From: Vibrio sp. 10N.286.49.B3
Lineage (GTDB): Bacteria > Pseudomonadota > Gammaproteobacteria > Enterobacterales > Vibrionaceae
Direction of reading: 5' to 3'
NCBI RefSeq assembly: GCF_002873395.1
Contig: NZ_MCUV01000001.1
Span: 1 to 64,000, forward strand
DNA length: 64,000 bases
Below, in pieces: positions 1 to 9,446 of the stretch. The translations under genes and the position numbers were made by a program. Every line of letters starts with the position of its first letter. The stretch's first letter is position 1. Under the pieces are notes generated by a model that was given only the letters and a program-made list of their open reading frames with translations, had not been told where the DNA came from and ran no database searches.

Positions 1-1
1 T

Positions 2-2491
2 ATTCCAACCACGCAAGATGATGTCTATGAGGGCGATGAGACCTTTGGCCTTGTGGTCACAGAAGCAAACGATATCACCACCAATGGTGATCCGGGCGTC
101 ACCGGTCAAGCGACCATCATCGATGATGAACTTCCACCTACAGCACCTGTGGTTGGAACAGCAACAGCATCAGTATCTGAGGAAGGGTTATCAAATGCTA
201 TTGCTGATGAAACGGATAAAGGGGCTTCTGGCGATAAAGATACAACCGATGAAGTGACTTTCTCTGGCACGATTGCAATTTCAGATGTTAACGACAATAT
301 AGATACCGTTGAACTTGTTCTTCCTTCCAATCCGAGTTCTTTAACATCGAATGGTGTAGGTATTATATGGAGTCAATCTGATAGCCAAACCTTAATAGGT
401 AAAGCAGGAAGTGAGACAATAGTTGAGATCACCATTGATGATGCTGGTGCTTATGATGTCACTTTAAGTGGCCCTGTTGACCATACTGATGGAGACAATG
501 TTGAAGATATTGTTTCATTGAATATTGGCGTGAAAGTGACAGATGATACTAATTTAAGTACTACTGGGACACTATCGATTAATATCGAAGACGATAGCCC
601 TGATGCCGCTGAAATAAGCCATGATGTGGCAGCTGAAACTAAAGAAGGAGCGAATGTTCAATTAATTCTTGATGTTTCCGGTTCTATGGGGAACAACGCC
701 GGTAATGGTAAGAGTCGTTTGCAGGTCATGAAAGAATCTTCAATCCAACTTTTGCGAGAATATGAGTCAATTGGTCAAACAAAAGTTCAAGTTATTAAAT
801 TTTCTAGCTCGGCTTCGGTGTTTGGCTCCTCAACAACCGTATGGATGTCAGTAGATAGTGCGATCAGCTATATTAACGGATTATCTGCAGGTGGTGTAAC
901 GGATTATGATCATGCAGTTTCTGTGGCAGAGGATAACTGGAATGTTAATGATGCTGACAAAATAGTGAATGGTTCCAATGTTAGCTACTTCCTCTCGGAT
1001 GGTGTACCTGTTGGTAGTGATAATGGAAATAGCAATGCAATAAATAGCACCGAACAAGAAGCATGGGAAACACACTTAAAAGATAACGATGTGACAGCGT
1101 TAGCCTATGGGATTGGCGTTAATGTACCAGCATCAGATTTGGCAACGGTTGCTTATGATGGTTTAACTGAGCAAAATATAGACCCAGTCATTGTACCTGA
1201 TGTTACGCAGTTACCTCCTGTACTACTTCAATCGGTCTTACAACCAGTTGGCGGTAATCTACTTAATGATCAAGTTGGTGGAGATGTTACAGGTATTGGT
1301 GCGGATGGTGGGGTAGTCAAATCAATCACTCTTGGTGGGTTAACGGTTACTTTTGATGGTGATGACAGTGTAAGCCAGTCAGGTTCTGAATCAGATGTAA
1401 CTTATGCATTTGACTCATCAACCAATACACTTTCTATTTATATTGATGAGCAGCACTCATTTGTCGTTGATATGGATGATGGCGGCTATAGCTTCTTTGG
1501 TGCATCAGGTCGTTTATCTCAAGAGTATGATTTTGGGTATACACTTATTGATAATGACGGTGATACCAGTTCCAGTAATGTTGTCTTCACGATTGATCCA
1601 AATAAAGTCTATGCTGATGTTATTTCTTCGACTGATATTGTTGATACTGTCACCGTTTCAGCAGCAGGGCAAGTAGTTTGGCAACCAACTGGGCAAACAG
1701 GGGAAACCTTCTCATTGGTGGATTCACAAGCGGGCTTGGCAATTGATGTGGGTTCAGCAGCTGATAATGTACATGTCAGTTCTGGTGACGATGCCATATT
1801 CTTAGGAGACAGTAATTCCGCTCAAGATTCTAATAATACGGCTGAAACTTTACTAAATAGTTATGCTGTGGGTAAAGATTCGGACTTCCTTGTTAACCCT
1901 AATGATGAAACCAGCGCATTTAATATCAATACTAATACAGCCTATGCTGACTTAGCCCATGGTGGCGCCGGTGATGATACTATCTTTGGTGAAGAAGGCA
2001 CTGATATCATCTTTGGTAGTTCTGGTGATGATAAGCTCGATGGTGGCGAAGGTGATGATGGTCTTCGAGGTGGTACTGGTGATGATGTTTTAATCGGTGG
2101 TGCTGGTGACGATATCCTGATTGGTGGCCTTGGTGATGACATTTTAACCGGGGGAGATGATGATAATTTATTCAAGTGGGTTGATGCTTCTCTAGATGAT
2201 GGCACCGATGTTATTACCGACTTTACTGATGGTGAAGACAAGATTGATCTCAGTGAGCTTTTAGCTGATACCAATAGTAATGATATGAATGACTTGCTTG
2301 CTAATATTTCAGTAGAAGTCGATGGTGATAATATTAATCTCATTATACCTCATGACAATGATACACAATCACAAACGATAGTGCTTAAAAATGGTGCGAC
2401 GGAGTTTAGTAGTTATGTTGATGCCTCAAGTGGTGAAATCACGAGTGTCACTAACTTCTTAAATGACATCATGGTGAATAATACGCCTTAA
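2..2491 (+). CDS. RTX adhesin with VWA domain, C-terminal part (5' end outside window)
   Basis: The reading frame is open from base 2, so only the C-terminal ~829 residues of a much longer secreted protein are visible. The visible part starts in a Calx-beta-like repeat (YEGDETF, then IIDDE). It continues through an Ig-like/cadherin-like segment to a von Willebrand A domain at about 650-1200 with a MIDAS motif DVSGS. Glycine/aspartate nonapeptide RTX repeats (GGAGDD, GGTGDD, GGLGDD) follow at about 1960-2160 and should bind calcium. The last ~100 residues, with DVITDF and DKIDLSELL, look like the type I secretion C-terminal target domain of the VC_A0849 subclass. Family knowledge says such proteins are exported by an ABC/MFP/TolC system and act in surface attachment or biofilm. 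The secretion genes are not in the window. The substrate bound is unknown. Confidence 0.9.
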   Translation: MPTTQDDVYEGDETFGLVVTEANDITTNGDPGVTGQATIIDDELPPTAPVVGTATASVSEEGLSNAIADETDKGASGDKDTTDEVTFSGTIAISDVNDNIDTVELVLPSNPSSLTSNGVGIIWSQSDSQTLIGKAGSETIVEITIDDAGAYDVTLSGPVDHTDGDNVEDIVSLNIGVKVTDDTNLSTTGTLSINIEDDSPDAAEISHDVAAETKEGANVQLILDVSGSMGNNAGNGKSRLQVMKESSIQLLREYESIGQTKVQVIKFSSSASVFGSSTTVWMSVDSAISYINGLSAGGVTDYDHAVSVAEDNWNVNDADKIVNGSNVSYFLSDGVPVGSDNGNSNAINSTEQEAWETHLKDNDVTALAYGIGVNVPASDLATVAYDGLTEQNIDPVIVPDVTQLPPVLLQSVLQPVGGNLLNDQVGGDVTGIGADGGVVKSITLGGLTVTFDGDDSVSQSGSESDVTYAFDSSTNTLSIYIDEQHSFVVDMDDGGYSFFGASGRLSQEYDFGYTLIDNDGDTSSSNVVFTIDPNKVYADVISSTDIVDTVTVSAAGQVVWQPTGQTGETFSLVDSQAGLAIDVGSAADNVHVSSGDDAIFLGDSNSAQDSNNTAETLLNSYAVGKDSDFLVNPNDETSAFNINTNTAYADLAHGGAGDDTIFGEEGTDIIFGSSGDDKLDGGEGDDGLRGGTGDDVLIGGAGDDILIGGLGDDILTGGDDDNLFKWVDASLDDGTDVITDFTDGEDKIDLSELLADTNSNDMNDLLANISVEVDGDNINLIIPHDNDTQSQTIVLKNGATEFSSYVDASSGEITSVTNFLNDIMVNNTP

Positions 2492-2536
2492 TAATAGGTT
2501 TAATAAGCGCTTCGCTATAGAAGCTCTCATTGAAAC

Positions 2537-2571
2537 AAAAAAAGCATGTTCAATACGAACATGCTTTTTAT
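2537..2571. terminator. Bidirectional rho-independent terminator
   Basis: An 11-bp perfect stem (AAAGCATGTTC, loop AATAC, GAACATGCTTT) has an A tract on the left and a T tract on the right. It sits between the convergent RTX gene and rlmI and can serve both. Confidence 0.85.
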
Positions 2572-2597
2572 TACTCGCTTAATTTGTGAAAAGCGTA

Positions 2598-3791
2598 TTA
2601 TAAAACTTTACAAGCGAAGCCTTTCAAGTAGAAACCTTCAGGATAAGCAGTATCTGTTGGGTGATCGGCGGCTTGCTCAAAGCGTTCGATAAACTTCACA
2701 CTGCGTTTTGCATCTAATGCTGCATCTGCAATAATTTTTTGGAATAGCGGCTGATCCATTAGCCCAGAGCAAGAGTAAGTCAATAGGGTTCCGCCAGGCT
2801 TTAGGATTTGCATTGCTAGCATATTAATATCTTTATACCCACGACAAGCTCCATTTAGCTGTGCCTTTGACTCAGCAAATTTTGGTGGGTCCATAATAAC
2901 GACATCAAACTTTGTGCCTTGATCACGGTATTCACGTAGCAACTTGAATACATCGGCATTTAAGAATACTGCACGCTTCTTGCTAATATCAAATCCATTT
3001 AATTCTGCATTGGTTTTTGCAGTATCAAGAGCCGGTTGAGATACATCGGCATTAATCACGCGGCTTGCACCAGCTTTAAGTGCATATAAACCAAATCCAC
3101 CAGTATATGAGAAGCAGTTTAAAACCTCTTTCTCATGACAATATTTCATTGCTTGCTGGCGGCTATCACGTTGATCTAGGTAAAATCCTGTTTTATGACC
3201 ACCTTTAATATCGACGTTGATCTTGATGCCATTTTCTTCAATAACGACAGACTTTGGTGGCTCATCACCATGAAGTACGCCCATTGTTTCTTCTAAGCCT
3301 TCTTTTTTACGTACTGATACATCAGAGCGCTCATAGATATTACAGCTAGGGAAGCATTCGATTAGAGCTTCAATGAGGGTTGATTTTTGATATTCAGCGC
3401 CCGCACTTAGTAGTTGGCATACTAAGAAATCTTGATACTTATCAATAGTAATGCCAGGCAAACCATCAGATTCTGCTGCAATTAAGCGATAACCCGTCAA
3501 TCCATCACGCTCAATAATATCTTCACGTAGTAATTGAGCATCTTTAATGCGTTGTACGAAAAATGCTTTATCAATATCTTGCTTTTTGAAGCTCCACACT
3601 CGCGCACGAATTTGCGAATTTGGTGAATATGCCGCTTTAGCTAGCCATTGACCATCATTAGCAAATACATCGATGGTTTCTCCAAGCTCTGGTTCACCTT
3701 CGATACGTTGGATTCCGCGAGAAAAAACCCATGGGTGTTGACGACGAAGAGATTTGTCACGGCCTTTGACTAGGTAAATAGCAGGTGTCAT
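2598..3791 (-). CDS. rlmI: 23S rRNA (cytosine1962-C5)-methyltransferase RlmI
   Basis: The product is 397 aa, essentially the length of E. coli RlmI (YccW). The N-terminal ~75 residues form a PUA RNA-binding domain (HPWVFSRGI). A Rossmann-fold SAM methyltransferase follows, with motif I near [13 protein letters not shown], motif [11 protein letters not shown] and the YSCSG segment. The enzyme methylates C1962 of 23S rRNA. It is the last of three same-strand genes yccA-tusE-rlmI, the neighbourhood also found in E. coli. It starts at ATG with a modest upstream GAG, about 100 bp after the tusE stop, and ends at the bidirectional terminator shared with the RTX gene. Confidence 0.95.
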   Translation of the reverse strand: MTPAIYLVKGRDKSLRRQHPWVFSRGIQRIEGEPELGETIDVFANDGQWLAKAAYSPNSQIRARVWSFKKQDIDKAFFVQRIKDAQLLREDIIERDGLTGYRLIAAESDGLPGITIDKYQDFLVCQLLSAGAEYQKSTLIEALIECFPSCNIYERSDVSVRKKEGLEETMGVLHGDEPPKSVVIEENGIKINVDIKGGHKTGFYLDQRDSRQQAMKYCHEKEVLNCFSYTGGFGLYALKAGASRVINADVSQPALDTAKTNAELNGFDISKKRAVFLNADVFKLLREYRDQGTKFDVVIMDPPKFAESKAQLNGACRGYKDINMLAMQILKPGGTLLTYSCSGLMDQPLFQKIIADAALDAKRSVKFIERFEQAADHPTDTAYPEGFYLKGFACKVL

Positions 3792-3893
3792 TAGATAGCT
3801 CTATGTAGATAAGGTAATAGGGTATTGTCTGTGATGTATGTCATAAAAGCAAATAAGAAAGTTATTTGCGATAGAGATTTTAATAAAACTACA

Positions 3894-4223
3894 TTAGAGA
3901 CATTTTGCTGGTTTAGGTAACCCTGCCAGTTTTGTTGCTTGCTTAGCTGGACCTTGTTTAAAAAGCTTAAATAAATATTTGCTATTGCCTTTCTCTGGGC
4001 CGTGCGCTTTCTCAATGGCTTTAACCAACATACGCACTGCAGGGGAGGTATTAAATTCTTCATAGAAGTGGCGAACAAACAGAACAACTTCAATATGAGC
4101 CTCGGTTAATTCAATGCCTTCTTCATTTGCTAAGATAGCGATCATTCCTTCATCCCAATCTTTATAATTTAATAAGTAACCTTGAGCATCCGTTGCAATA
4201 TCATTGCCGTTGTATTCAAACAT
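3894..4223 (-). CDS. tusE: Sulfur-relay protein TusE (DsrC family)
   Basis: The product is 109 aa. It shows the DsrC/TusE pattern, including DWDEGMIAILANEEGI, the helix VVLFVRHFYEEFN and the C-terminal arm ending KPAKCL with the penultimate conserved cysteine. In E. coli TusE takes sulfur from TusBCD and passes it to MnmA for 2-thiolation of tRNA wobble uridine. The start has GGAA six bases upstream. It lies between yccA and rlmI on the same strand, as in enterobacteria. The other DsrC arm cysteine is absent, as expected for TusE rather than dissimilatory DsrC. Confidence 0.95.
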   Translation of the reverse strand: MFEYNGNDIATDAQGYLLNYKDWDEGMIAILANEEGIELTEAHIEVVLFVRHFYEEFNTSPAVRMLVKAIEKAHGPEKGNSKYLFKLFKQGPAKQATKLAGLPKPAKCL

Positions 4224-4306
4224 ATTTGTTCCAAAGCGAAATAATTATGCTTATAAGGGTATACCAACAACGGATTTGCGCTCAAGTATTTTGCTCAGTA
4301 GAAATG

Positions 4307-4337
4307 AAAAAACCCAAGAGATAATCCCTTGGGTTTT
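4307..4337 (-). terminator. Rho-independent terminator downstream of yccA
   Basis: The hairpin AACCCAAG/CTTGGGTT is followed on the minus strand by a T tract (TTTTTTC). It lies between yccA and tusE, so tusE-rlmI probably depend on readthrough or their own promoter. Confidence 0.75.
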
Positions 4338-4366
4338 TATAATTACGATAAAAAAGTAATCAGTAA

Positions 4367-5029
4367 TTAATCGTCATTCATAATGCCTAAGATGCTTAGT
4401 AGGCTGATGAAGATGTTGTATATTGATACATATAAGCTAACGGTTGCTGAGATGTAGTTTGTTTCACCACCGCGAACAATGTTCTGTGTCGTAAGAAGAA
4501 TGACACCAGTAGAGAACAGAATAAACATAGCGCTCATTGCTAAGTGGATGATAGGCATTTGTAGGAAGATATTTGCTACCATACCGACAAGTAGTACAAC
4601 AAAACCAGCCATTAGCATACCGTTAAGGAATGATAAATCACGCTTGGTTGTTAGTGCATAAGCAGATGCTGACATAAAGGCTAGAGCTGTTCCGCCAAGT
4701 GCTGTTACGATGACATCACCCATACCTGCACCTAGGTACATGCTTAGGATTGGGCCCGTGGTGTAACCTAAAAAGCCTGTGAATAGGAAAGTGAAGACAA
4801 GACCCATGCTATTGTCACGGTTTTTCTCCGTTAAGAATAGCAAACCATAGAAGCCGACCAACATAATAATTAAGCCAGGACGAGGTAGGTTCATTGCCAT
4901 TGATACGCCAGCAACTACTGCAGACCATAGTAAAGTCATTGATAGTAAAGCGTAAGTGTTACGTAGTACTTTATTTGTTTGTAGTACGCTGCTGCTAGTT
5001 GAGCTGCGAGATACCATAGGGCTAGTCAT
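4367..5029 (-). CDS. yccA: YccA-like Bax inhibitor-1 family inner-membrane protein, FtsH modulator
   Basis: The product is 220 aa with about seven hydrophobic segments and the UPF0005/Bax inhibitor-1 pattern, including NKVLRNTYALL and a charged C-terminus ending IMNDD. E. coli YccA (219 aa) is a substrate and modulator of the membrane protease FtsH. A longer start at 5041 is open, but the ATG at 5029 has GAGGAAG just upstream and gives the family length, so I use it. The gene is first in the yccA-tusE-rlmI cluster and is followed by its own terminator. Confidence 0.9.
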   Translation of the reverse strand: MTSPMVSRSSTSSSVLQTNKVLRNTYALLSMTLLWSAVVAGVSMAMNLPRPGLIIMLVGFYGLLFLTEKNRDNSMGLVFTFLFTGFLGYTTGPILSMYLGAGMGDVIVTALGGTALAFMSASAYALTTKRDLSFLNGMLMAGFVVLLVGMVANIFLQMPIIHLAMSAMFILFSTGVILLTTQNIVRGGETNYISATVSLYVSIYNIFISLLSILGIMNDD

Positions 5030-5179
5030 AATCTTCCTCATTGGAGATATTTATTATTCATAAGTATATTTATGGGGGCAAACAACCCATAAATCAAGTC
5101 TTTCAAAACATATGAAATAATAATCAAATTGTTGAATGAAGTATGTAGCAAGTTGTAACTAAATATGAACAGTTGAGAG

Positions 5180-5204
5180 GCCGAGGTAAAAAGTTTACCT
5201 CGGC
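5180..5204 (-). terminator. Strong hairpin downstream of aapP
   Basis: Eleven-bp stem GCCGAGGTAAA, loop AAG, TTTACCTCGGC, 20 bases past the aapP stop. Neither strand has a clear T tract afterwards, so it may be an mRNA-stabilising or weak termination structure. Confidence 0.55.
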
Positions 5205-5224
5205 TATTAATGCCAATGATACTT

Positions 5225-6016
5225 TTAGTGGTGTAATATCTGGCTTAGGAAGTTTTGAGTTCTATCTGATTGCGGGTTCTCAAAAAAGTCTTTCGGATTA
5301 TTTTCTTCGATAATTTCACCGGCATCCATAAAAATAACTCGGTCTGCTACTTCTTTTGCAAAACCCATTTCGTGAGTTACACAAAGCATTGTCATCCCTT
5401 CATCAGCCAGCTCAACCATAACATCAAGCACTTCACGAACCATTTCCGGGTCAAGTGCAGAAGTTGGTTCATCAAACAGCATAACTTGAGGGTTCATACA
5501 AAGAGAGCGAGCGATGGCAACACGTTGCTGCTGCCCACCAGAAAGTTGTCCTGGGTACTTGTCGGCTTGATCTGGGATCTTTACACGCTCAAGAAACTTC
5601 ATTGCAATCGCTTCTGCTTCTTCTTTAGGGAACTTCTTAACCCAAATAGGGGCAAGGGTGCAGTTTTCTAGTACCGTTAAGTGAGGGAATAGATTGAAGT
5701 GTTGGAAGCACATGCCAACTTCTCTACGTACTGCCTCGATATTTTTTAGATCTTCAGTTAGCTCTTTACCTGAAACAAAAATGTGGCCTTTTTGATGCTC
5801 TTCTAAACGGTTAATACAACGAATCATTGTTGATTTACCCGATCCAGAAGGACCACAAATGACAATTTTTTCGCCTTTTTTAACCTGTAGGTTTATGTTC
5901 TTCAATACGTGAAATTCGCCGTACCACTTATTCATGTCATTGAGTTCAATCATTAACTGTTCTGATTGGCTTTCACTATCTTTAGTGGTTTCGTTAGGCA
6001 TTGATTGTTGATTCAT
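5225..6016 (-). CDS. aapP: Polar amino-acid ABC transporter ATP-binding protein AapP
   Basis: The product is 263 aa. Walker A is GPSGSGKST, the signature is LSGGQQQR, Walker B is [11 protein letters not shown] and the H-loop is VTHEMG. It belongs to the GlnQ/HisP/AapP class of polar amino-acid importers and energises the AapQM permease at the inner membrane. It is the last gene of aapJ-aapQ-aapM-aapP, read on the minus strand. The chosen ATG has AAGGA seven bases upstream and follows the aapM stop by 21 bp. The E. coli counterpart is yhdZ. Confidence 0.95.
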   Translation of the reverse strand: MNQQSMPNETTKDSESQSEQLMIELNDMNKWYGEFHVLKNINLQVKKGEKIVICGPSGSGKSTMIRCINRLEEHQKGHIFVSGKELTEDLKNIEAVRREVGMCFQHFNLFPHLTVLENCTLAPIWVKKFPKEEAEAIAMKFLERVKIPDQADKYPGQLSGGQQQRVAIARSLCMNPQVMLFDEPTSALDPEMVREVLDVMVELADEGMTMLCVTHEMGFAKEVADRVIFMDAGEIIEENNPKDFFENPQSDRTQNFLSQILHH

Positions 6017-6037
6017 AATACGTCCTTGAATTCTTAT

Positions 6038-7135
6038 TTATCTTTTATGACCAGTATGGAGTTTGTTTTCCAGCCAAATTGAATATCTTGACATGCTAAA
6101 ACAGAAAACCCAAAAAACGAGAGCAACAAAGAAGTAGCTTTCCGTGGAAAAACCGAGCCACTCTGGGTCTGTATTTGCAGCTTGACCAATCCCTAAGACA
6201 TCAAACATACCAATAATGAGTACTAAACTTGTATCTTTAAATAGACCAATGAAGGTGTTAACTATTGATGGGATGGTAATTTTTAAAGCTTGAGGTAAGA
6301 TAATTAAGCCGGTTTTTTTCCAGTAACTTAGGCCTAGAGCATCTGCTGCCTCATATTGTCCTTTCGGGATTGCTTGTAAGCCACCTCGAATAACTTCCGC
6401 CATATATGCAGCGCTGAATAAGACAACCCCAACTAAAGCGCGTAGTAGCTTATCTGTTTCTGAACCAGACGCTAAAAATAGAGGTAACATTACCGAAGCC
6501 ATGAATAGAACGGTAATTAATGGTACCCCTCGCCAGATTTCAATGTAAACCGTTGATAGGCTACGAATAACAGGCATATCCGAGCGTCTACCCAGAGCAA
6601 GCACAATACCAATTGGTAGTGATACAACTATACCGACTAAAGCGATAACTAGAGTGATTAATAGTCCACCCCAGTTGTGCGTATCCACTTTCTCTAACCC
6701 TGCGAAACCACCATATAACAGCCCCGCAATAAGGAAAGGATAAATATTGACAACAAAAAGCCAAATCCATATTTTTTTTGGTGTCTTTTCATAGGCAAGC
6801 AAACCAATAAACAGTGCTAAAGTGGCATAAAACAGTTGTGGTCTCCACAATTCACTTTCAGGATAAAACCCGTACATAAATTGATTCCAACGCACACTAA
6901 TAAATACCCAACAAGCGCCATCACTAGAGCAGGCATCACGGGTTGTACCTATCCAATCGGCTTGAAATATTGCCCAGTTAAGCGTTCCCCATACTAAATT
7001 AATGACTAAATAGGCGAGGATTAATGTCACGATGGAGTTTATCGGTCCATTAAATAAGTTCTTTCTTAACCAACTAATCGGTCCAACAGTATTCGCTGGA
7101 GGTGGAAGGTCAGGTTGAAACTGATGTGTTGTCAT
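6038..7135 (-). CDS. aapM: Polar amino-acid ABC transporter permease AapM
   Basis: The product is 365 aa, one of the long permeases of the Aap (general L-amino acid) system. It has an N-terminal extension with extra membrane segments. The permease core follows, with the EAA-loop region EAADALGLSYWKKTGLIILPQAL, where it contacts the ATPase. It pairs with AapQ. The ATG lies one base after the aapQ stop with GGAGAG overlapping the aapQ end, so translation is very probably coupled. The E. coli counterpart is yhdY. Confidence 0.95.
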   Translation of the reverse strand: MTTHQFQPDLPPPANTVGPISWLRKNLFNGPINSIVTLILAYLVINLVWGTLNWAIFQADWIGTTRDACSSDGACWVFISVRWNQFMYGFYPESELWRPQLFYATLALFIGLLAYEKTPKKIWIWLFVVNIYPFLIAGLLYGGFAGLEKVDTHNWGGLLITLVIALVGIVVSLPIGIVLALGRRSDMPVIRSLSTVYIEIWRGVPLITVLFMASVMLPLFLASGSETDKLLRALVGVVLFSAAYMAEVIRGGLQAIPKGQYEAADALGLSYWKKTGLIILPQALKITIPSIVNTFIGLFKDTSLVLIIGMFDVLGIGQAANTDPEWLGFSTESYFFVALVFWVFCFSMSRYSIWLENKLHTGHKR

Positions 7136-7136
7136 T

Positions 7137-8339
7137 TTATCTCTCCACTAAAGCGACTTTGCGGTTATAAACATTCATTAGTGCTGAAGTTAATAAGCTT
7201 AAAGTTAAATATACACCCATGGTCATGGCGATAATTTCAATCGCTTGACCAGTTTGGTTGAGCGTCGTACCAGCAAACACAGATACAAGATCTGGATAGC
7301 CAATCGCCATTGCTAACGAGGAGTTCTTAGTTAAGTTTAAGTACTGGCTGGTTAATGGAGGGATAATTATTCTCAAGGCCTGAGGGATAACCACCAGCTT
7401 TAAAGTGCGAGTTCGTGGCAGACCTAGTGACATGGCCGCTTCCGTTTGGCCATGATTTACAGCGTTAATCCCTGAACGGACGATTTCAGCGATAAATGAA
7501 GCGGTATAAATACTTAATGCAAGTACGAGAGCAGCAAGCTCAGGAATAATTGAAACCCCACCTTTAAAGTTAAAGCCTTTTAACACCGGAAGTTCTGCTG
7601 TAATAGGTTGACCAGCAATAAAGTAAATGATTGTTGGTAACACTATTGATAACAGTAAGAAAACTTTAAGCGTTGGTGTTTGCTGTCCAGTCAATTTTTG
7701 ACGATTGCTTGCCCATACCTTAATGACTATAGATAAAACTAAACCAATGATAAATGCACCAACAACAAACTGACTACCAGGTCCGAAAATAGGCGCAGGG
7801 AAATATAGCCCTCGTACATTAAGAAATATAGCTTCGCCTAAACTTAAACTATTTCTTGCTGAAGGGAGTGCTTGTAGTACTGCAAAATACCAAAAAAAGA
7901 TCTGCAAAAGGAGTGGGATATTACGAAATATTTCGATGTAAACCGCGGCTAATCGGCTAACTAACCAGTTAGAAGACAATCTAGCTATACCGACAGAAAA
8001 ACCAATAATTGTCGCAAAAAATATCCCTAAGACTGAAACAAGGGCAGTGTTTAACAAGCCAATGAAAAAAGTTCGTCCATATGAGAAGGTTTCATCGTAT
8101 TCGATAAGGGTTAAACCGATACCAAAGCCTGCTTCTTGAGATAAAAAGTCAAATCCAGTTGCGATACCACGAGCACTTAAGTTAGTTAATGCATTATTTA
8201 CGATGGTATAGATGAAAAAGACAAGTGCTGCGATAGCTAAAAACTGAAAAACAGCAGAGCGAAAAGTAGGGTTATAAAATAAGTTAATTTTATTTGGTGA
8301 GAGGCTCGATTGAGCGTTTGTTTTATTTGTAGTGTTCAT
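7137..8339 (-). CDS. aapQ: Polar amino-acid ABC transporter permease AapQ
   Basis: The product is 400 aa, the longer permease of the Aap system, with several hydrophobic segments. The ATPase-docking EAA region includes EAAMSLGLPRTRTLKLVVIPQALR. An Aap-type permease carries a large insertion in its middle (here roughly residues 130-240), which fits its length. The gene is second in the operon and separated from aapJ by a hairpin. Substrate range is not readable from the sequence; characterised Aap systems import many polar L-amino acids. Confidence 0.95.
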   Translation of the reverse strand: MNTTNKTNAQSSLSPNKINLFYNPTFRSAVFQFLAIAALVFFIYTIVNNALTNLSARGIATGFDFLSQEAGFGIGLTLIEYDETFSYGRTFFIGLLNTALVSVLGIFFATIIGFSVGIARLSSNWLVSRLAAVYIEIFRNIPLLLQIFFWYFAVLQALPSARNSLSLGEAIFLNVRGLYFPAPIFGPGSQFVVGAFIIGLVLSIVIKVWASNRQKLTGQQTPTLKVFLLLSIVLPTIIYFIAGQPITAELPVLKGFNFKGGVSIIPELAALVLALSIYTASFIAEIVRSGINAVNHGQTEAAMSLGLPRTRTLKLVVIPQALRIIIPPLTSQYLNLTKNSSLAMAIGYPDLVSVFAGTTLNQTGQAIEIIAMTMGVYLTLSLLTSALMNVYNRKVALVER

Positions 8340-8367
8340 ACAGCTATAACCTCAAATCCATAAGGAA

Positions 8368-8387
8368 GGGCGGTAAAGTTACCGCCC
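8368..8387 (-). promoter_or_regulatory. Intercistronic hairpin between aapJ and aapQ
   Basis: An 8-bp GC-rich perfect stem (GGGCGGTA, loop AAGT, TACCGCCC) lies in the short aapJ-aapQ gap. In binding-protein operons such a stem commonly protects the upstream message and partly attenuates readthrough, so the periplasmic protein is made in excess. That role is inferred. Confidence 0.6.
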
Positions 8388-8417
8388 AAATTATACCTAA
8401 TTATTCATGACATGAGT

Positions 8418-9446
8418 TTAGCGAATTGGTGGAGCGTACATGAATCCACCAGCATTCCATAAGGCATTGACACCACGACTAATTTCTAGAGGGGAACCTT
8501 GACCTACAGTACGTTCAAAGCTTTCTTCATAGTTACCGACTTGTTTGATAATTTGGTAACCCCAGTCATCACGAATGCCTAAGCCTTTACCTTGAGGACC
8601 ATCAACACCTAGAATACGTTTGATATTAGGATCATTTGACTTAAGCATAGCATCAGCATTTTTAGATGTAATACCGTACTCTTCAGCATTGACCATCGCA
8701 GAAAGTACCCATTTTGCAACGTTAAACCATTTATCATCATCTTGACGTACTACAGGACCTAGTGGTTCTTTAGAGATGATTTCTGGTAGTACTTCTGCAG
8801 AAGTTGGATCTTTAAGGTTTAGACGTAATCCATACAAACCTGATTGGTCAGTGGTTAATACATCACAACGGCCAGCATCAAAGCCTTTTGCTGTTTGAGA
8901 AGCAGTATCAAAAACAACTGGCTTATATGTCATGCTATTGTTGCGAAAGTAATCCGCTAAATTAAGCTCTGTTGTCGTACCAGATTGAACACAGACTGAT
9001 GCGCCATCTAATTCTTTAGCACTGCTTAACCCTAGCTCTTTTTTGACCATAAAGCCTTGGCCGTCGTAGTAGTTAACACCAACGAAGTTAAAACCAAGAG
9101 CGGAATCACGATGCAGTGTCCACGTTGTATTACGTGATAGCACATCAATCTCACCAGACTGTAGAGCAGTAAAGCGTTCTTTAGCTGTCAGAGGAACGTA
9201 TTTTACTTTTGTTTTATCGCCAAGTACTGCAGCAGCAAGTGCCTGACAATATTCAACATCAATACCTTCCCATTCACCCTTAGAGTTAGGGTTTGAAAAG
9301 CCTGGTAAACCAGTACTCACCCCACAAGTTAAAAAACCTTGTGATGTGACTTTGTCCAGTGTGCTATCAGCAGCAAATGCCGAAGCTGATAAAAGTGCGG
9401 TAGAGACTGCAATGGCAGAAGTTAATAGAGTTAGTTTGTTTTTCAT
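8418..9446 (-). CDS. aapJ: Periplasmic amino-acid-binding protein AapJ
   Basis: The product is 342 aa with a Sec signal peptide (MKNKLTLL, hydrophobic core, cleavage near SAFAADS). The mature part is a type II periplasmic binding fold of the AapJ/YhdW family, including GEWEGIDVEYCQALAAA, the R residue in LTAKERFTAL and GVNYYDGQGFMV. It delivers amino acids to AapQM. An upstream in-frame start (9476) is open, but the ATG at 9446 has AAGGA about six bases before it and begins the signal peptide directly. It is the first gene of the operon; its promoter is in the 9447-9887 gap. Confidence 0.95.
   Translation of the reverse strand: MKNKLTLLTSAIAVSTALLSASAFAADSTLDKVTSQGFLTCGVSTGLPGFSNPNSKGEWEGIDVEYCQALAAAVLGDKTKVKYVPLTAKERFTALQSGEIDVLSRNTTWTLHRDSALGFNFVGVNYYDGQGFMVKKELGLSSAKELDGASVCVQSGTTTELNLADYFRNNSMTYKPVVFDTASQTAKGFDAGRCDVLTTDQSGLYGLRLNLKDPTSAEVLPEIISKEPLGPVVRQDDDKWFNVAKWVLSAMVNAEEYGITSKNADAMLKSNDPNIKRILGVDGPQGKGLGIRDDWGYQIIKQVGNYEESFERTVGQGSPLEISRGVNALWNAGGFMYAPPIR

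Noticed and set aside
1084..1120. GTGACAGCGTTAG as a matS site in the RTX gene
   Set aside because: Only 11 of 13 positions fit; such matches are too common to count.
2000..2160. Short tandem DNA repeats as a mobile or CRISPR-like array
   Set aside because: They are the in-frame coding of RTX nonapeptides.
1942..2343. 133-aa minus-strand frame opposite the RTX repeats
   Set aside because: Serine/proline-rich antisense of the glycine/aspartate repeats, a usual artefact.
3791..4093. 100-aa minus-strand frame after tusE
   Set aside because: It overlaps tusE in another frame and has no recognisable features.
5270..5671. 133-aa plus-strand frame inside aapP
   Set aside because: Antisense shadow of a well-conserved ATPase gene.
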